From assembly GCF_947497915.1 (NCBI RefSeq), contig NZ_CANMIJ010000002.1:186001-250000 (forward strand): DNA of 64,000 nt, read 5' to 3'. The translations under genes were made by a program, and so were the position numbers. This document shows positions 44,772 through 53,631 of the stretch, piece by piece (the first letter of the stretch is position 1; each line of letters opens with the position of its first letter). This DNA comes from an uncultured Erythrobacter sp. (GTDB taxonomy: Bacteria > Pseudomonadota > Alphaproteobacteria > Sphingomonadales > Sphingomonadaceae). The notes under the pieces were generated by a model. It did not search any database and was not told where the DNA came from. It saw nothing but the letters and a program-made list of their open reading frames with translations.

Positions 44772-46286
44772 ATGGCAATCAAAAATATCGTGATCGTTGG
44801 TGGCGGTACCGCAGGCTGGATGGCCGCTGCGACGCTTTCACGGCTCAAACGCAACCGCGACCTTGGCATCACTCTGATCGAATCGGAGCAGATCGGCACT
44901 GTTGGTGTTGGCGAGGCAACGATTCCTCCGTTCGTCGAATTCAACCAGATGCTGGAAATTGACGAGCGCGAATTGCTTTCCCAAGTTCAAGGCTCCTTCA
45001 AACTGGGCATCCAGTTCGAAAACTGGGGCAATCTCGGCGAAAGCTACATTCACCCATTCGGCGCCTATGGCTATCCGATCGGCGGAATATCATTCCATCA
45101 TGTCTGGCATAAGCTGGCGCAGGGCGGTGACAAGCGCCCTATTCAGGCATTCAATGTCGAAACCATGGCCGCCTATTTCGGCAAGTTTGCGCGCACTGAA
45201 GACTATCAGAAAGAGCGCGATGACATGCCGCCTGTCAATTACGCGTACCACCTCGATGCGGGTCAATATGCCCAATTCCTTCGCCGCTATGCTGAGGATC
45301 GCGGGATCGTCCGTCAGGAAGGCAAGATTTGCGACGTAAAGCTTGATCCGGAAAGCGGCGACGTGACATCGGTGCAGGTCGAAGGTGGTCCGGAAATCGC
45401 GGCTGATCTTTTCATTGATTGCTCCGGCTTTCGCGGGCTGTTGATCGAGCAGGCTCTGGAAACGGGTTACGAAGAGTGGACGCATTGGCTGCCATGCAAT
45501 CGTGCCGTCGCCCTGCCTTGCAAACGTGATGACGGCAGCGCACCGCCACCCTTTACCCGTGCAACCGCGCATGCGGCGGGCTGGCAATGGCAGGTGCCGC
45601 TGCAGAACCGAAACGGCAATGGGCACGTGTATTCCGCCGACTTCATGGAGCAACAAGAAGCGCTCGACATCCTGCTTGGCAATATTGCAGGCAAGCCGCA
45701 GGCAGAGCCCAACCATCTGCGGTTTGTGACCGGCCACCGCAAGAAATTCTGGAACAAGAATGTCGTTGCCCTCGGACTCGCCGCTGGCTTTATGGAGCCG
45801 CTGGAATCGACCTCCATCCACCTTGTGAACACCGGCATCAATAAACTGATTTCGATGCTGTCGCTTGAAGGGATCAGCGACGCTCAGCGTGACACATATA
45901 ACCGGCTGACTGTGCGCGAATATGAGCGAATCCGGGACTTCCTTATCCTGCATTACAACGCCACTTCGCGCACCGATTCTGAGTTCTGGAATTATGTCCG
46001 CACGATGGACGTACCCGACACGCTTACGCAGAAGATTGAGCTGTTTGAGGCGACCGGCCAGATTTTCCGTGAAGAAGACGAACTCTTCACGGAAACAAGT
46101 TGGGCTGCGGTGATGCTGGGGCAAGGCGTACCGATGCGGAGCCATAATGCCATGGCGGATTCGTTTGATCAGACCCAGATGCGCAAAGAGCTCGATGAGA
46201 TCGAGCAATCGATCCGCTTTCTTGTGCAGCACATGCCGGGGCATGAGGAGTATCTGGCCAAATACTGCCCTGCAAAAGCCGCCTGA
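44772..46286 (+). CDS. Tryptophan-halogenase-family flavoprotein
   Basis: The 504-residue protein has the FAD-binding VIVGGGTAGWMAAATLSRL at its N-terminus, GVGEATIPPF, and K77 in SFKLGIQFENW at the place of the family's catalytic lysine. GWQWQVPLQNRNGNG corresponds to the W-x-W-x-I-P motif, with V in place of I. NVVALGLAAGFMEPLESTSIHLV is the second FAD segment. In Caulobacterales and Sphingomonadales such genes often stand beside saccharide TonB receptors, with no known natural product; the substrate there is unproven. The start at 44772 has AGAGGAAAAG upstream. Confidence 0.9.
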   Translation: MAIKNIVIVGGGTAGWMAAATLSRLKRNRDLGITLIESEQIGTVGVGEATIPPFVEFNQMLEIDERELLSQVQGSFKLGIQFENWGNLGESYIHPFGAYGYPIGGISFHHVWHKLAQGGDKRPIQAFNVETMAAYFGKFARTEDYQKERDDMPPVNYAYHLDAGQYAQFLRRYAEDRGIVRQEGKICDVKLDPESGDVTSVQVEGGPEIAADLFIDCSGFRGLLIEQALETGYEEWTHWLPCNRAVALPCKRDDGSAPPPFTRATAHAAGWQWQVPLQNRNGNGHVYSADFMEQQEALDILLGNIAGKPQAEPNHLRFVTGHRKKFWNKNVVALGLAAGFMEPLESTSIHLVNTGINKLISMLSLEGISDAQRDTYNRLTVREYERIRDFLILHYNATSRTDSEFWNYVRTMDVPDTLTQKIELFEATGQIFREEDELFTETSWAAVMLGQGVPMRSHNAMADSFDQTQMRKELDEIEQSIRFLVQHMPGHEEYLAKYCPAKAA

Positions 46287-46331
46287 TAAAGCTGCAGTTC
46301 AGCACCGACGCTTTATCAGCAGGTCAATTAT

Positions 46332-46345
46332 TGATAACGTTCTCA
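46332..46345. promoter_or_regulatory. LacI-type operator upstream of the tandem CBM gene
   Basis: TGATAACGTTCTCA is a 14-base palindrome with one mismatched pair, centred on AACGTT, 57 bases upstream of the start of the secreted binding-protein gene. It is closely related to the site at 37721. Confidence 0.65.
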
Positions 46346-46401
46346 TGAATACAATGACGCTCGTAGGACCGGGTATCAGCCTTTGGGGAGAGGAAACCGC
46401 A

Positions 46402-47532
46402 ATGACGTTTCGATTGAAAACTTTGAGCGCAGCGCTCTTGTTGAGCGCCACGGGAATCGCGGCTGCGCCGCTGGCGGCTCAAGATGCCGCGGCTCTTAAT
46501 GAGCTTGATGCTCAGCTTCCGGGTGATCTGGTCAACAATCCTTCACGGATCGACTGGCAAAGTTATGGCGCCGATCTGGAAGCCAGCGCAATTGTCGATG
46601 AGAGCATCCCGGGCGGAGGCGCAGCGCGGCGATTTGAGATCAAGCGCGCGGCTGAATTTATCTACACGGCGGGCACCAACGTCCCGCTGACAAAGCCGGT
46701 TAATCGCGGCGAGACAATCACCATCGGTTTCTACGCCCGCACGATAAGCGCGGATACCGATGATGGCCGAGGCATTGTGCGCGTGCGGTTTCAACAAAAT
46801 GCTGAACCCTTCCCCGGCTTCGGCGAAGAAACGATCACCATTGGCAGCGAATGGGAATGGTACGAAGTCACTGCCGAGGCAGAGCAGAAACTCCGCAAGA
46901 AGGACGGTATCGTAGCAATCCAGTTCGGACGCACCCGCCAAACCATCGAGATTGGCCAAGCCATTATTGTGTCTGGTTCTAGTACCATCGCATCTGAAGG
47001 GCCGGTAACGGTCGCTGCTGCGCGCATCGAGGTTCCCGAGCTTGAGATGCCTGATGGCCTCGCCGAGACCGGGACGTTGATCAACAATCCGGGTCAGGCG
47101 CGCTGGAAATTCGGCGGATCAGCCGGCAGCTACGCCAACCGCGACGAGCCTGAAATTTGGATGATGAAAGCGACCCGTTTCGAAGTCGCAGAACCCGGCA
47201 CCAATCTCACCGATCTGTATGCGACGATCCCGATTGAACAGCCGATTTCGAAGGGCGACAACCTGACGATCGCGATCGCAGCAAAAACCATTGCGACCAG
47301 TGCGGCAGATGGCAAAGCAGTCGCTGCATCACGCATTCAAGGCACAGCGCCGCCGTTTGAAAGCTTTGCCTCCAACCGCTTTAAAGTCAGCGACAAGTGG
47401 CAAATGATCAAGATCAAGACTCAGGCACCGCGCGACTACACAGCCGGCGGATCTGAGCTGCAGGTCTATTTCGGCGGGACAGAGCAGCAGGTCGATCTCG
47501 GTCCGGTCTATATCTTCAAAACAGCCGAGTAA
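46402..47532 (+). CDS. Secreted protein with two carbohydrate-binding-like modules
   Basis: The 376-residue protein has a signal peptide (cleavage near APLAAQD) and two homologous halves of about 165 residues. Both start L-x-NNP-x-x-x-x-W (LVNNPSRIDW, LINNPGQARW) and share the order ARRFEI/ATRFEV, V-x-I-x-x-P-(V/I)-x-(R/K)-G-(E/D)-x-(I/L)-T-I and a final VxIQFG/LQVYFG strand. This is the layout of CBM4/9-type beta-sandwich domains. No catalytic motif is visible, so it probably binds polysaccharide at the cell surface or in the periplasm. GGGAGAGG precedes the start, and a LacI-type palindrome lies just upstream. Confidence 0.75.
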   Translation: MTFRLKTLSAALLLSATGIAAAPLAAQDAAALNELDAQLPGDLVNNPSRIDWQSYGADLEASAIVDESIPGGGAARRFEIKRAAEFIYTAGTNVPLTKPVNRGETITIGFYARTISADTDDGRGIVRVRFQQNAEPFPGFGEETITIGSEWEWYEVTAEAEQKLRKKDGIVAIQFGRTRQTIEIGQAIIVSGSSTIASEGPVTVAAARIEVPELEMPDGLAETGTLINNPGQARWKFGGSAGSYANRDEPEIWMMKATRFEVAEPGTNLTDLYATIPIEQPISKGDNLTIAIAAKTIATSAADGKAVAASRIQGTAPPFESFASNRFKVSDKWQMIKIKTQAPRDYTAGGSELQVYFGGTEQQVDLGPVYIFKTAE

Positions 47533-47623
47533 TCCGCGTCCAATTGACGTTTTGCCGTTTTCGGGAAAGCTGTTACGCCTAGCCACCTTATCTAGGCCGA
47601 ACAGCTTTTTCCGGAGACGCCCT

Positions 47624-48901
47624 TTGAAATTTGCACATCTCGCACTCGCCGCGACCGCTCTTGCCACGTGCCCCGTAGCGGCACTGGCTGACACGGTCGT
47701 CCTCACAGCTGATGCGATGGTGGATGTGAAACGCGGAACGCTGGTCAGTGACCCTGTGATCACCATTGTTGATGGTGTCATCGAAGGGGTGACGACAGGC
47801 GAGGCTCCGCAAATCGAAGGCGCAGAATATGTCGACCTCGCCGGTAAGACAATTCTGCCGGGACTGATCGATATGCATGTGCACCTGACCAGTGACAGCG
47901 ATATGCATGGCTATCGGCGGTTGGCGATATCAGACGAGCGCGCCACGATCACCGGCGTCGTCAACGCGCAAACCACCTTGATGGCGGGCTTTACAACGGT
48001 GCGGAACGTTGGCGCGGGCAGCTTTGGCGATGTCGCTCTGCGCGATGCGATCAACGATGGCGATATTCCCGGGCCGCGCATGTTCGTCTCTGGGCCTCCG
48101 ATTGGTATCACTGGCGGGCATTGTTCTGACAACAATTTGCTACCGCCCGAATATGAGGCCGTGGGCGAGAATGTCGCCGATGGCCCATGGGCAGCCCGCT
48201 CCGCTGTGCGCAAAAATCGCAAGTTCGGCGTCGACGTCATCAAGACTTGTTCAACCGGCGGCGTCTTATCAAAAGGGACCAAGGTCGGTGCGCCGCAATA
48301 CACCGTCGAGGAACTGACTGCGCTCACCGAAGAGGCGCACAGCCACGGACTTAAGGTCGCAAGTCATGCCCACGGGTCCGAAGGGATCATCAACGCGTTG
48401 AAAGCGGGCGTCGATACGATTGAGCATGCCAGCTTTATCGACGACGAAGGCATCCGGCTCGCCAAAGCGAACGACGCGTATCTTTCAATGGATATCTACG
48501 TCACGGAATTCATTCTTGGCGAAGGCGAGAAAGCCGGCATCCTCCCCGAAAGCCTCGAAAAAGAGCGCCTAGTCGGCAAAACGCAGCGCGATAACTTTCG
48601 CAAAGCGCATGAAGCCGGCGTAAAAATGGTGCTTGGCACCGATGCTGGCGTTTACCCGCATGGCGACAATGCGCGGCAATTGTCGCGCATGGTTCGCTTT
48701 GGAATGACATCTGCCGAAGCATTGCGCGCGGCCACTGCCAATGCGGCTGATGCGCTCGGCCAGACAGGCAATGTCGGCGTGATCGCACCAGCTGCCTCGG
48801 CCGATATTATCGCTGTGAATGGCAATCCTTTGGCCGATATTTCGCTGCTGGAAGATGTAACGTTCGTGATGAAATCAGGCAAAATCTATAAGGGCGGGTG
48901 A
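47624..48901 (+). CDS. Exported amidohydrolase (metal-dependent, imidazolonepropionase/prolidase-like)
   Basis: The 425-residue protein begins at a TTG with GGAG seven bases upstream; the sequence MKFAHLALAATALATCPVAALAD is a clear signal peptide. The amidohydrolase barrel carries GLIDMHVHLTSDSD (H-x-H metal site), DVIKTCSTGG with the lysine expected to be carboxylated, SHAHGSEGI, IEHASFID and LGTDAGVYPHGDNA (metal Asp). Members of this group include Xaa-Pro dipeptidases and related hydrolases of small amides. The adjacent TonB receptor may supply its substrate, perhaps peptides; this is inference. Confidence 0.88.
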   Translation: MKFAHLALAATALATCPVAALADTVVLTADAMVDVKRGTLVSDPVITIVDGVIEGVTTGEAPQIEGAEYVDLAGKTILPGLIDMHVHLTSDSDMHGYRRLAISDERATITGVVNAQTTLMAGFTTVRNVGAGSFGDVALRDAINDGDIPGPRMFVSGPPIGITGGHCSDNNLLPPEYEAVGENVADGPWAARSAVRKNRKFGVDVIKTCSTGGVLSKGTKVGAPQYTVEELTALTEEAHSHGLKVASHAHGSEGIINALKAGVDTIEHASFIDDEGIRLAKANDAYLSMDIYVTEFILGEGEKAGILPESLEKERLVGKTQRDNFRKAHEAGVKMVLGTDAGVYPHGDNARQLSRMVRFGMTSAEALRAATANAADALGQTGNVGVIAPAASADIIAVNGNPLADISLLEDVTFVMKSGKIYKGG

Positions 48902-49075
48902 TCCCCGCGAGGCCTTTGAAACCGCGAAAATGCGTCGGAGAAGGCGTGAATGGGTGCAAAATTGCAACAATATGGCACTCAGCCCCTTAGAAGCGTAATG
49001 TTCCAATTGAACGGTCTTGACTTAGGCTTTGCCTTGGAGCGAGCATGCTGCATCGCAACAAAGAGCTAGGACCCT

Positions 49076-52000
49076 ATGACAAAGCAAGCCCCTCAGACCA
49101 AGAGCCCCCTGCGGCTTTCGCGCAACGCCCTCCTTCTTGCAGCCGCCAGCGCGATGCCTTTCGCAGCGCACGCACAAGAGGCAGCCGATCAGGAAGAGCA
49201 GCCTGAAGCCGAAGAACAGCAGATCGTTGTCGTCGGTTCGCGCATTGCACGTGACCCAAATATCGGTGCACCTGCTCCGATTATCGCTCTTGGCGCGGAT
49301 GAACTTGCCCAATCAGGTACAGCCGATGTCGTTCAAACGCTCCAGACAATCCCTGCGCTATCGACTTCGACTTCAACCGAAGGCTCGATTGATGGTGTGT
49401 TCTCGCAGTCGGTTGGTCAGGCCACACTAAACCTTCGCGGACTGGGTGCTGGCCGCACGCTGGTTCTCGTCAACGGCCGCCGCCACGTTTCTGGTGTCGC
49501 AGGCGCGCAGATTGTTGACATCAACTCGATCCCGACAGCTCTGATCGAGCGCGTTGAGACGCTGACCGGCGGCGCTTCGTCGATTTATGGCGCTGACGCT
49601 GTAACAGGCGTGGTCAACTTCGTGCTCAAAGACGATTTTGAAGGGCTTCAAGCGAACGTCCAATCGGGTATCTCTTCTGAAGGTGACGCTTGGCGGATCA
49701 ATGGCGATCTTACATGGGGAGCCAACTTCGCCGATGGCCGCGGTAACATCACCATTTCCGGCGAATATGCCTACGGTGAAGAACTGCAATTCGGCGATCG
49801 TGATTTTTCCGCGAATAACGGCATTTTTGACGATGCAGCCAACCCTGCGCTTCGCTTCCAGACTGGCGAGCTTGGCGCAGACACTCCTAACTTCATCGCC
49901 AATGGCGCAGTTATTGGTGGCCTAATCAATACCGACGCTTCGGGCTTCACTCCGACAGCAACCGAGCAGGCCTTAATCAACCGTTCGCTCAACGCGCCGC
50001 GCCGTTTCATCGCGGGTGATCCTCGCTTCTCGCTTTCTTCAGCTGGCGGCATTGTTGCGCCGGGTGATATCGGTCTCAGCGATGGCCCGGACATCAACAA
50101 CAATGGCACGGCCGACTGCCTTGAATCTGCCGTTGGCTTTAACAGCACCTTCAACGCCGGCGCGTTCGGTCTTGCCGGCGGCTGCGCAGTCATCAACGAT
50201 GATGGCAGCCTCTCCGTTTATCAGGACGGCCAAATCACCGGTCTGTTCAACCAGTTCGGTGGCGATGGTATTCAAAACAACTTTGACCAAAACTCGCTCA
50301 TTCCGGAAACGGAGCGCTGGTCGGTCAATGCGAACCTCACCTATGAGATCTCGTCAGAGGCGACCTTCTTCTTCGAAGGCAAATATGTGTCAAACTCAGC
50401 CGAGTTTCAGGCCCAGCCAAACACGTTCTACGATCTTCTGACTATCCGCGCGGACAACCCGTTTATCACGGGCGACCTGCAGGACTTCGTTGCGCCGCTG
50501 TTCTTTGGCAACGGTACAGATGAAGGTCTTTACCTGACTCGTGATCCGGCCGATCTCGGTCCGAACCGTAACCGCAACGAGTTTGAAACTCTGCGTTTTG
50601 TCGCTGGTCTGAAAGGCGACATCACCGATCATTTCAATTATGAAATCTCGGCCAATTACGGCAAGTTCAACCAGACCACGCTTGATGCCAACCGTGTCAT
50701 CATGGATCGGTTCTACGCTGCGATCGACGTCATCAGCGACCCGACCACAGGCAACCCAATCTGCCGTTCAGACATTGATCCGACCGCTCCGGCAACGACC
50801 CCGTTCGGAATTCCTGCGGGCGATCCGGGCTTCTTCACCTTTAACCCAGGTGATGGCTCTTGCCGTCCTGCCAACGTGCTTGGCGGTGTCGGCGCGATCA
50901 GTCAGGAAGCCATCGACTTCATCACAACGACAACGGTCAATGAATTCCAGCTCGAACAGCTAGTCTTCAGCGCGATCTTCGCTGGTGATACCGGCGCGTT
51001 CTTTGAACTGCCTGGCGGTCCAGTTGGCTTCGCTGCGGGCTTTGAATTCCGCGAAGAACAAAGCACCTCGACCTTTGACCCACTTGTGATCGGTGTTCTT
51101 CCGGTAACAACGCCAGACGGCAATGCGGGCGACCTAATCCGCGATCTGCCAAATGCTCAAAACTCGCTGGTTTTCGATCCAGCGAGCACGATCAACAATG
51201 CCGGCGGTGAGTTCACTGTTGTCGAACTGTTCGGCGAGATTCGCTTGCCACTGCTGCAAGGCGTTCCGCTGGCGGAAACCCTCGAAGTGAGCGGTGCGGC
51301 ACGTTACGCCGATTACTCCACTGCGGGCGGCAACTTCACTTGGAATGTCAGCGGCCTGTATGCACCGACGCAGGACATTCTGTTCCGCGGCACCTATTCG
51401 CAGGCTGTTCGCGCACCGAACATCAACGAACTCTTCAACCCGGCACAGGGTGCGTTCTTCCGTCCGGTCGATCCATGCGATGTAGGCAACATTCAGGCCG
51501 CTCCTGATGCGGGTCTACGTCAGGCGAACTGCTCGGCATTCTTTGGTGATATCGGGTTTGATCCAACGTTCGGCACAGGCACCTATTCCTATGTCGATCC
51601 TCTGACAGCGCGTTTCTCTGGCTCGATCAGCGGCAACCAAAACCTTGATGTTGAAACAGCGACGACTTGGACCGTGGGCGCGCAGCTCACGCCAAGCTTC
51701 CTGCCGGGCTTCATCGCTAGCGTCGATTACTACAACATTGAAATCGAAGACGCGATCAGCACGGTTTCGGCGCAAGACATCGTAGACAACTGCGTTGACA
51801 GCTCCAGCATCAACAACAACTTCTGCGACTTGTTTGATCGTAACCCGGCGAATGGCGGCTTTACGTTCCTGCGTCAGACGTCGCTGAACTTTGCCCGTCT
51901 CGAAACCTCAGGTGTTGAATTCAGCGCCCAGTACGGTTTTGACCTTGGCGATCACGGCTTCACTCTCGCTGGCGCTGGCACCTATGTTGAAAAGCTGAAC

Positions 52001-52390
52001 CGGTTCTTCGACCCGAGCGATCTGACACTGATCGATCCCGAACTGGGTGAAATCCAGCGCCCTGAATGGGCCGGCCGCGCATCGTTCAGCTGGGACTGGG
52101 AAGGCCTCAGCGTAACATGGGGCACAACCTACCTCGACAGCATGGCGTTGCGCTCGGTTGAGATTGAAGATGTGGGCACAACTGCCAACGATCTCTATTC
52201 GCCAACCAATGCGTTGACGGATGACACGTTCATTCACGACATCAGCTTCACTTACGATGTGAACGCCATGTTCGACATCTATGGCGGCGTGAACAACATC
52301 TTTAACGACAATCCGTTCGTGACAGAGCAAGCCTATCCGGTCAGCCCGGTCGGCACGCTGTTCTTCCTGGGTCTGCGCGCAACGATGTAA
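49076..52390 (+). CDS. TonB-dependent receptor (second)
   Basis: The 1104-residue outer-membrane protein has a signal peptide ending FAAHAQE, an acidic linker, the TonB box QQIVVVGSRIARD and a plug with VVQTLQTIPALSTSTSTEG, ATLNLRGLGAGRTLVLVNGRRHV and GASSIYGADAVTGVVNFVLKDDF. The barrel ends VGTLFFLGLRATM. This plug type, with S/T-rich 'STSTST' and the YGADAVTGVVNF signature, differs from the receptor at 41214 and occurs next to peptidase or amidohydrolase genes. It has its own strong terminator. Confidence 0.92.
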   Translation: MTKQAPQTKSPLRLSRNALLLAAASAMPFAAHAQEAADQEEQPEAEEQQIVVVGSRIARDPNIGAPAPIIALGADELAQSGTADVVQTLQTIPALSTSTSTEGSIDGVFSQSVGQATLNLRGLGAGRTLVLVNGRRHVSGVAGAQIVDINSIPTALIERVETLTGGASSIYGADAVTGVVNFVLKDDFEGLQANVQSGISSEGDAWRINGDLTWGANFADGRGNITISGEYAYGEELQFGDRDFSANNGIFDDAANPALRFQTGELGADTPNFIANGAVIGGLINTDASGFTPTATEQALINRSLNAPRRFIAGDPRFSLSSAGGIVAPGDIGLSDGPDINNNGTADCLESAVGFNSTFNAGAFGLAGGCAVINDDGSLSVYQDGQITGLFNQFGGDGIQNNFDQNSLIPETERWSVNANLTYEISSEATFFFEGKYVSNSAEFQAQPNTFYDLLTIRADNPFITGDLQDFVAPLFFGNGTDEGLYLTRDPADLGPNRNRNEFETLRFVAGLKGDITDHFNYEISANYGKFNQTTLDANRVIMDRFYAAIDVISDPTTGNPICRSDIDPTAPATTPFGIPAGDPGFFTFNPGDGSCRPANVLGGVGAISQEAIDFITTTTVNEFQLEQLVFSAIFAGDTGAFFELPGGPVGFAAGFEFREEQSTSTFDPLVIGVLPVTTPDGNAGDLIRDLPNAQNSLVFDPASTINNAGGEFTVVELFGEIRLPLLQGVPLAETLEVSGAARYADYSTAGGNFTWNVSGLYAPTQDILFRGTYSQAVRAPNINELFNPAQGAFFRPVDPCDVGNIQAAPDAGLRQANCSAFFGDIGFDPTFGTGTYSYVDPLTARFSGSISGNQNLDVETATTWTVGAQLTPSFLPGFIASVDYYNIEIEDAISTVSAQDIVDNCVDSSSINNNFCDLFDRNPANGGFTFLRQTSLNFARLETSGVEFSAQYGFDLGDHGFTLAGAGTYVEKLNRFFDPSDLTLIDPELGEIQRPEWAGRASFSWDWEGLSVTWGTTYLDSMALRSVEIEDVGTTANDLYSPTNALTDDTFIHDISFTYDVNAMFDIYGGVNNIFNDNPFVTEQAYPVSPVGTLFFLGLRATM

Positions 52391-52413
52391 CGCGCCGCAC
52401 CAGCGGACTATTG

Positions 52414-52447
52414 AAAAGGCGGGGCACCTTCGGGCTGCTCCGCCTTT
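52414..52447 (+). terminator. Rho-independent terminator after the second TonB receptor
   Basis: The stem AAAAGGCGG-GGCA pairs with TGCTCCGCCTTTT (one G-T wobble) around a GC loop and is followed by a T run; it begins 24 bases after the receptor stop codon. Confidence 0.85.
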
Positions 52448-52473
52448 TTCATTGCAAGGGTGTGTGAAAGTGG

Positions 52474-52549
52474 TGGTGCCGCTTAGAGGACTCGAACCTC
52501 TGACCCCATCATTACGAATGATGTGCTCTACCACCTGAGCTAAAGCGGC
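52474..52549 (-). tRNA. tRNA-Thr (anticodon CGT)
   Basis: The 76-base cloverleaf includes an encoded CCA. The acceptor arms GCCGCTT/AAGCGGC pair perfectly, the D loop reads AGCTCAGGTGGTAGAGC, the anticodon loop TTCGTAA sits on a CATCA/TGATG stem, and the T arm is AGAGGTTCGAGTCCTCT. Confidence 0.97.
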
Positions 52550-52599
52550 ACAGAGCGCGGGAGCCAGTGGTTGGAGTGCAACCGCGCAATCTTAGAAAG

Positions 52600-52673
52600 T
52601 GGAGGCCCGAGCCGGAATCGAACCGGCGTGCGAGGATTTGCAGTCCCCTACGTCACCACTCCGCCATCGGGCC
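52600..52673 (-). tRNA. tRNA-Cys (anticodon GCA)
   Basis: The 74-base cloverleaf has an encoded CCA, acceptor arms GGCCCGA/TCGGGCC, anticodon loop CTGCAAA on GGGGA/TCCTC, and T arm GCCGGTTCGATTCCGGC. It lies 50 bases upstream of tRNA-Thr on the same strand. Confidence 0.97.
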
Positions 52674-52848
52674 GAGCTGCTCGCTACAAATAAAGCAACG
52701 TGCGCAGCGCGCGCACTAGCGATTCGTTCCGTGAAAGGCAATGCAGCATTCGCACTTGAGCTCCTTGTCAGGCAATATTTTCAGAATTCCGGCAATGTGA
52801 CGCAACGTCAATCTAGACCCGCCGCCATTGCATCGGCACATATGGCCT

Positions 52849-53628
52849 ATGACTATTGCAAGCCTGCTCGAACCCATCACCGGAAAGCCCGGCCCCGCCC
52901 GCCTTACTCATGCGAGCGACTGGATGCAGGGACGCACCCTTTATGGCGGCGCATCTGCTCTTGTGGCTTTCACAATGGCGCAGCGAGCCTTCCCTGATCT
53001 GCCGCCGCTCCGTGCTGCGCAAATCGGCTTTGTCGCGCCCGTTGGCGAAGAGATCGAACTCACCGCGCAGATCGTGCGCCAGGGACGCAATGTGACGCAG
53101 GTGCGCAGCGAGATCCATTCTAATGGCAAAGTCGCTCTTACTGCCTTCTGGCTGTTTGCGACTGGCCGCGATGCCAATGCTGCGCGGCCTGCGGATACTC
53201 CTGAAGAATGGCCAGGCGCCCCTGAAGACGCAGCCCCCGCGATGAAAGGTCAGGGACCAGCCTTTATCCAGAACAACTACGATATCCGCCACGGGCAAGC
53301 CAAAGAGAGCGAGCGCGGCGCGACCATCCGGCGCTGGACGCGGCTGACCGAGGAGCACGATCTCGATCCGGTAAGCAAGCTTGTGTTGATGGGCGATGTA
53401 AACCCGCCGGGCGCCATGCGAATAATGCAGCGGATGGGCCCAATAAGCTCGATCAACTGGTCGTTCAACGTCCTCGATCCGCACACGCAGTCCGGTGGAG
53501 GGTGGTATCTCGCAGAAAACGCCAGCCAGCATGCAGATGCAGGCTATTCATCAGAACGCCTGCGAATGTGGGACCGTGACGGTCGCCAAGTGCTGGACGG
53601 CATCCAGTGTGTTGCCGTGTTTGGTTAG
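52849..53628 (+). CDS. Acyl-CoA thioesterase family protein (double hotdog, TesB-like)
   Basis: The 259-residue protein has two hotdog halves: DWMQGRTLYGGASALVAFTMAQRA, PLRAAQIGFVAPVGEEIELTAQIVRQGRNVTQVRSEI in the first and NWSFNVLDPHTQSGGGWYLAENASQHADAGYSSERLRMWDRDG with a TesB-like Q-x-x-x-VFG ending in the second. Such proteins hydrolyse acyl-CoA to free acid and CoA. The ATG at 52849 matches the domain boundary; the frame is open a little further from a TTG. It converges with the enoyl-CoA hydratase gene, 3 bases apart. Confidence 0.85.
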   Translation: MTIASLLEPITGKPGPARLTHASDWMQGRTLYGGASALVAFTMAQRAFPDLPPLRAAQIGFVAPVGEEIELTAQIVRQGRNVTQVRSEIHSNGKVALTAFWLFATGRDANAARPADTPEEWPGAPEDAAPAMKGQGPAFIQNNYDIRHGQAKESERGATIRRWTRLTEEHDLDPVSKLVLMGDVNPPGAMRIMQRMGPISSINWSFNVLDPHTQSGGGWYLAENASQHADAGYSSERLRMWDRDGRQVLDGIQCVAVFG

Positions 53629-53631
53629 GGC

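Noticed and set aside
45090..46244. 384-codon minus-strand open frame under the halogenase-like gene
   Set aside because: The plus-strand protein has all family motifs; the antisense frame is a codon-bias shadow.
52474..52673. tRNA pair considered as an attachment site of an integrated element
   Set aside because: No integrase is adjacent and no repeat of the tRNA 3' end was noticed in the window.
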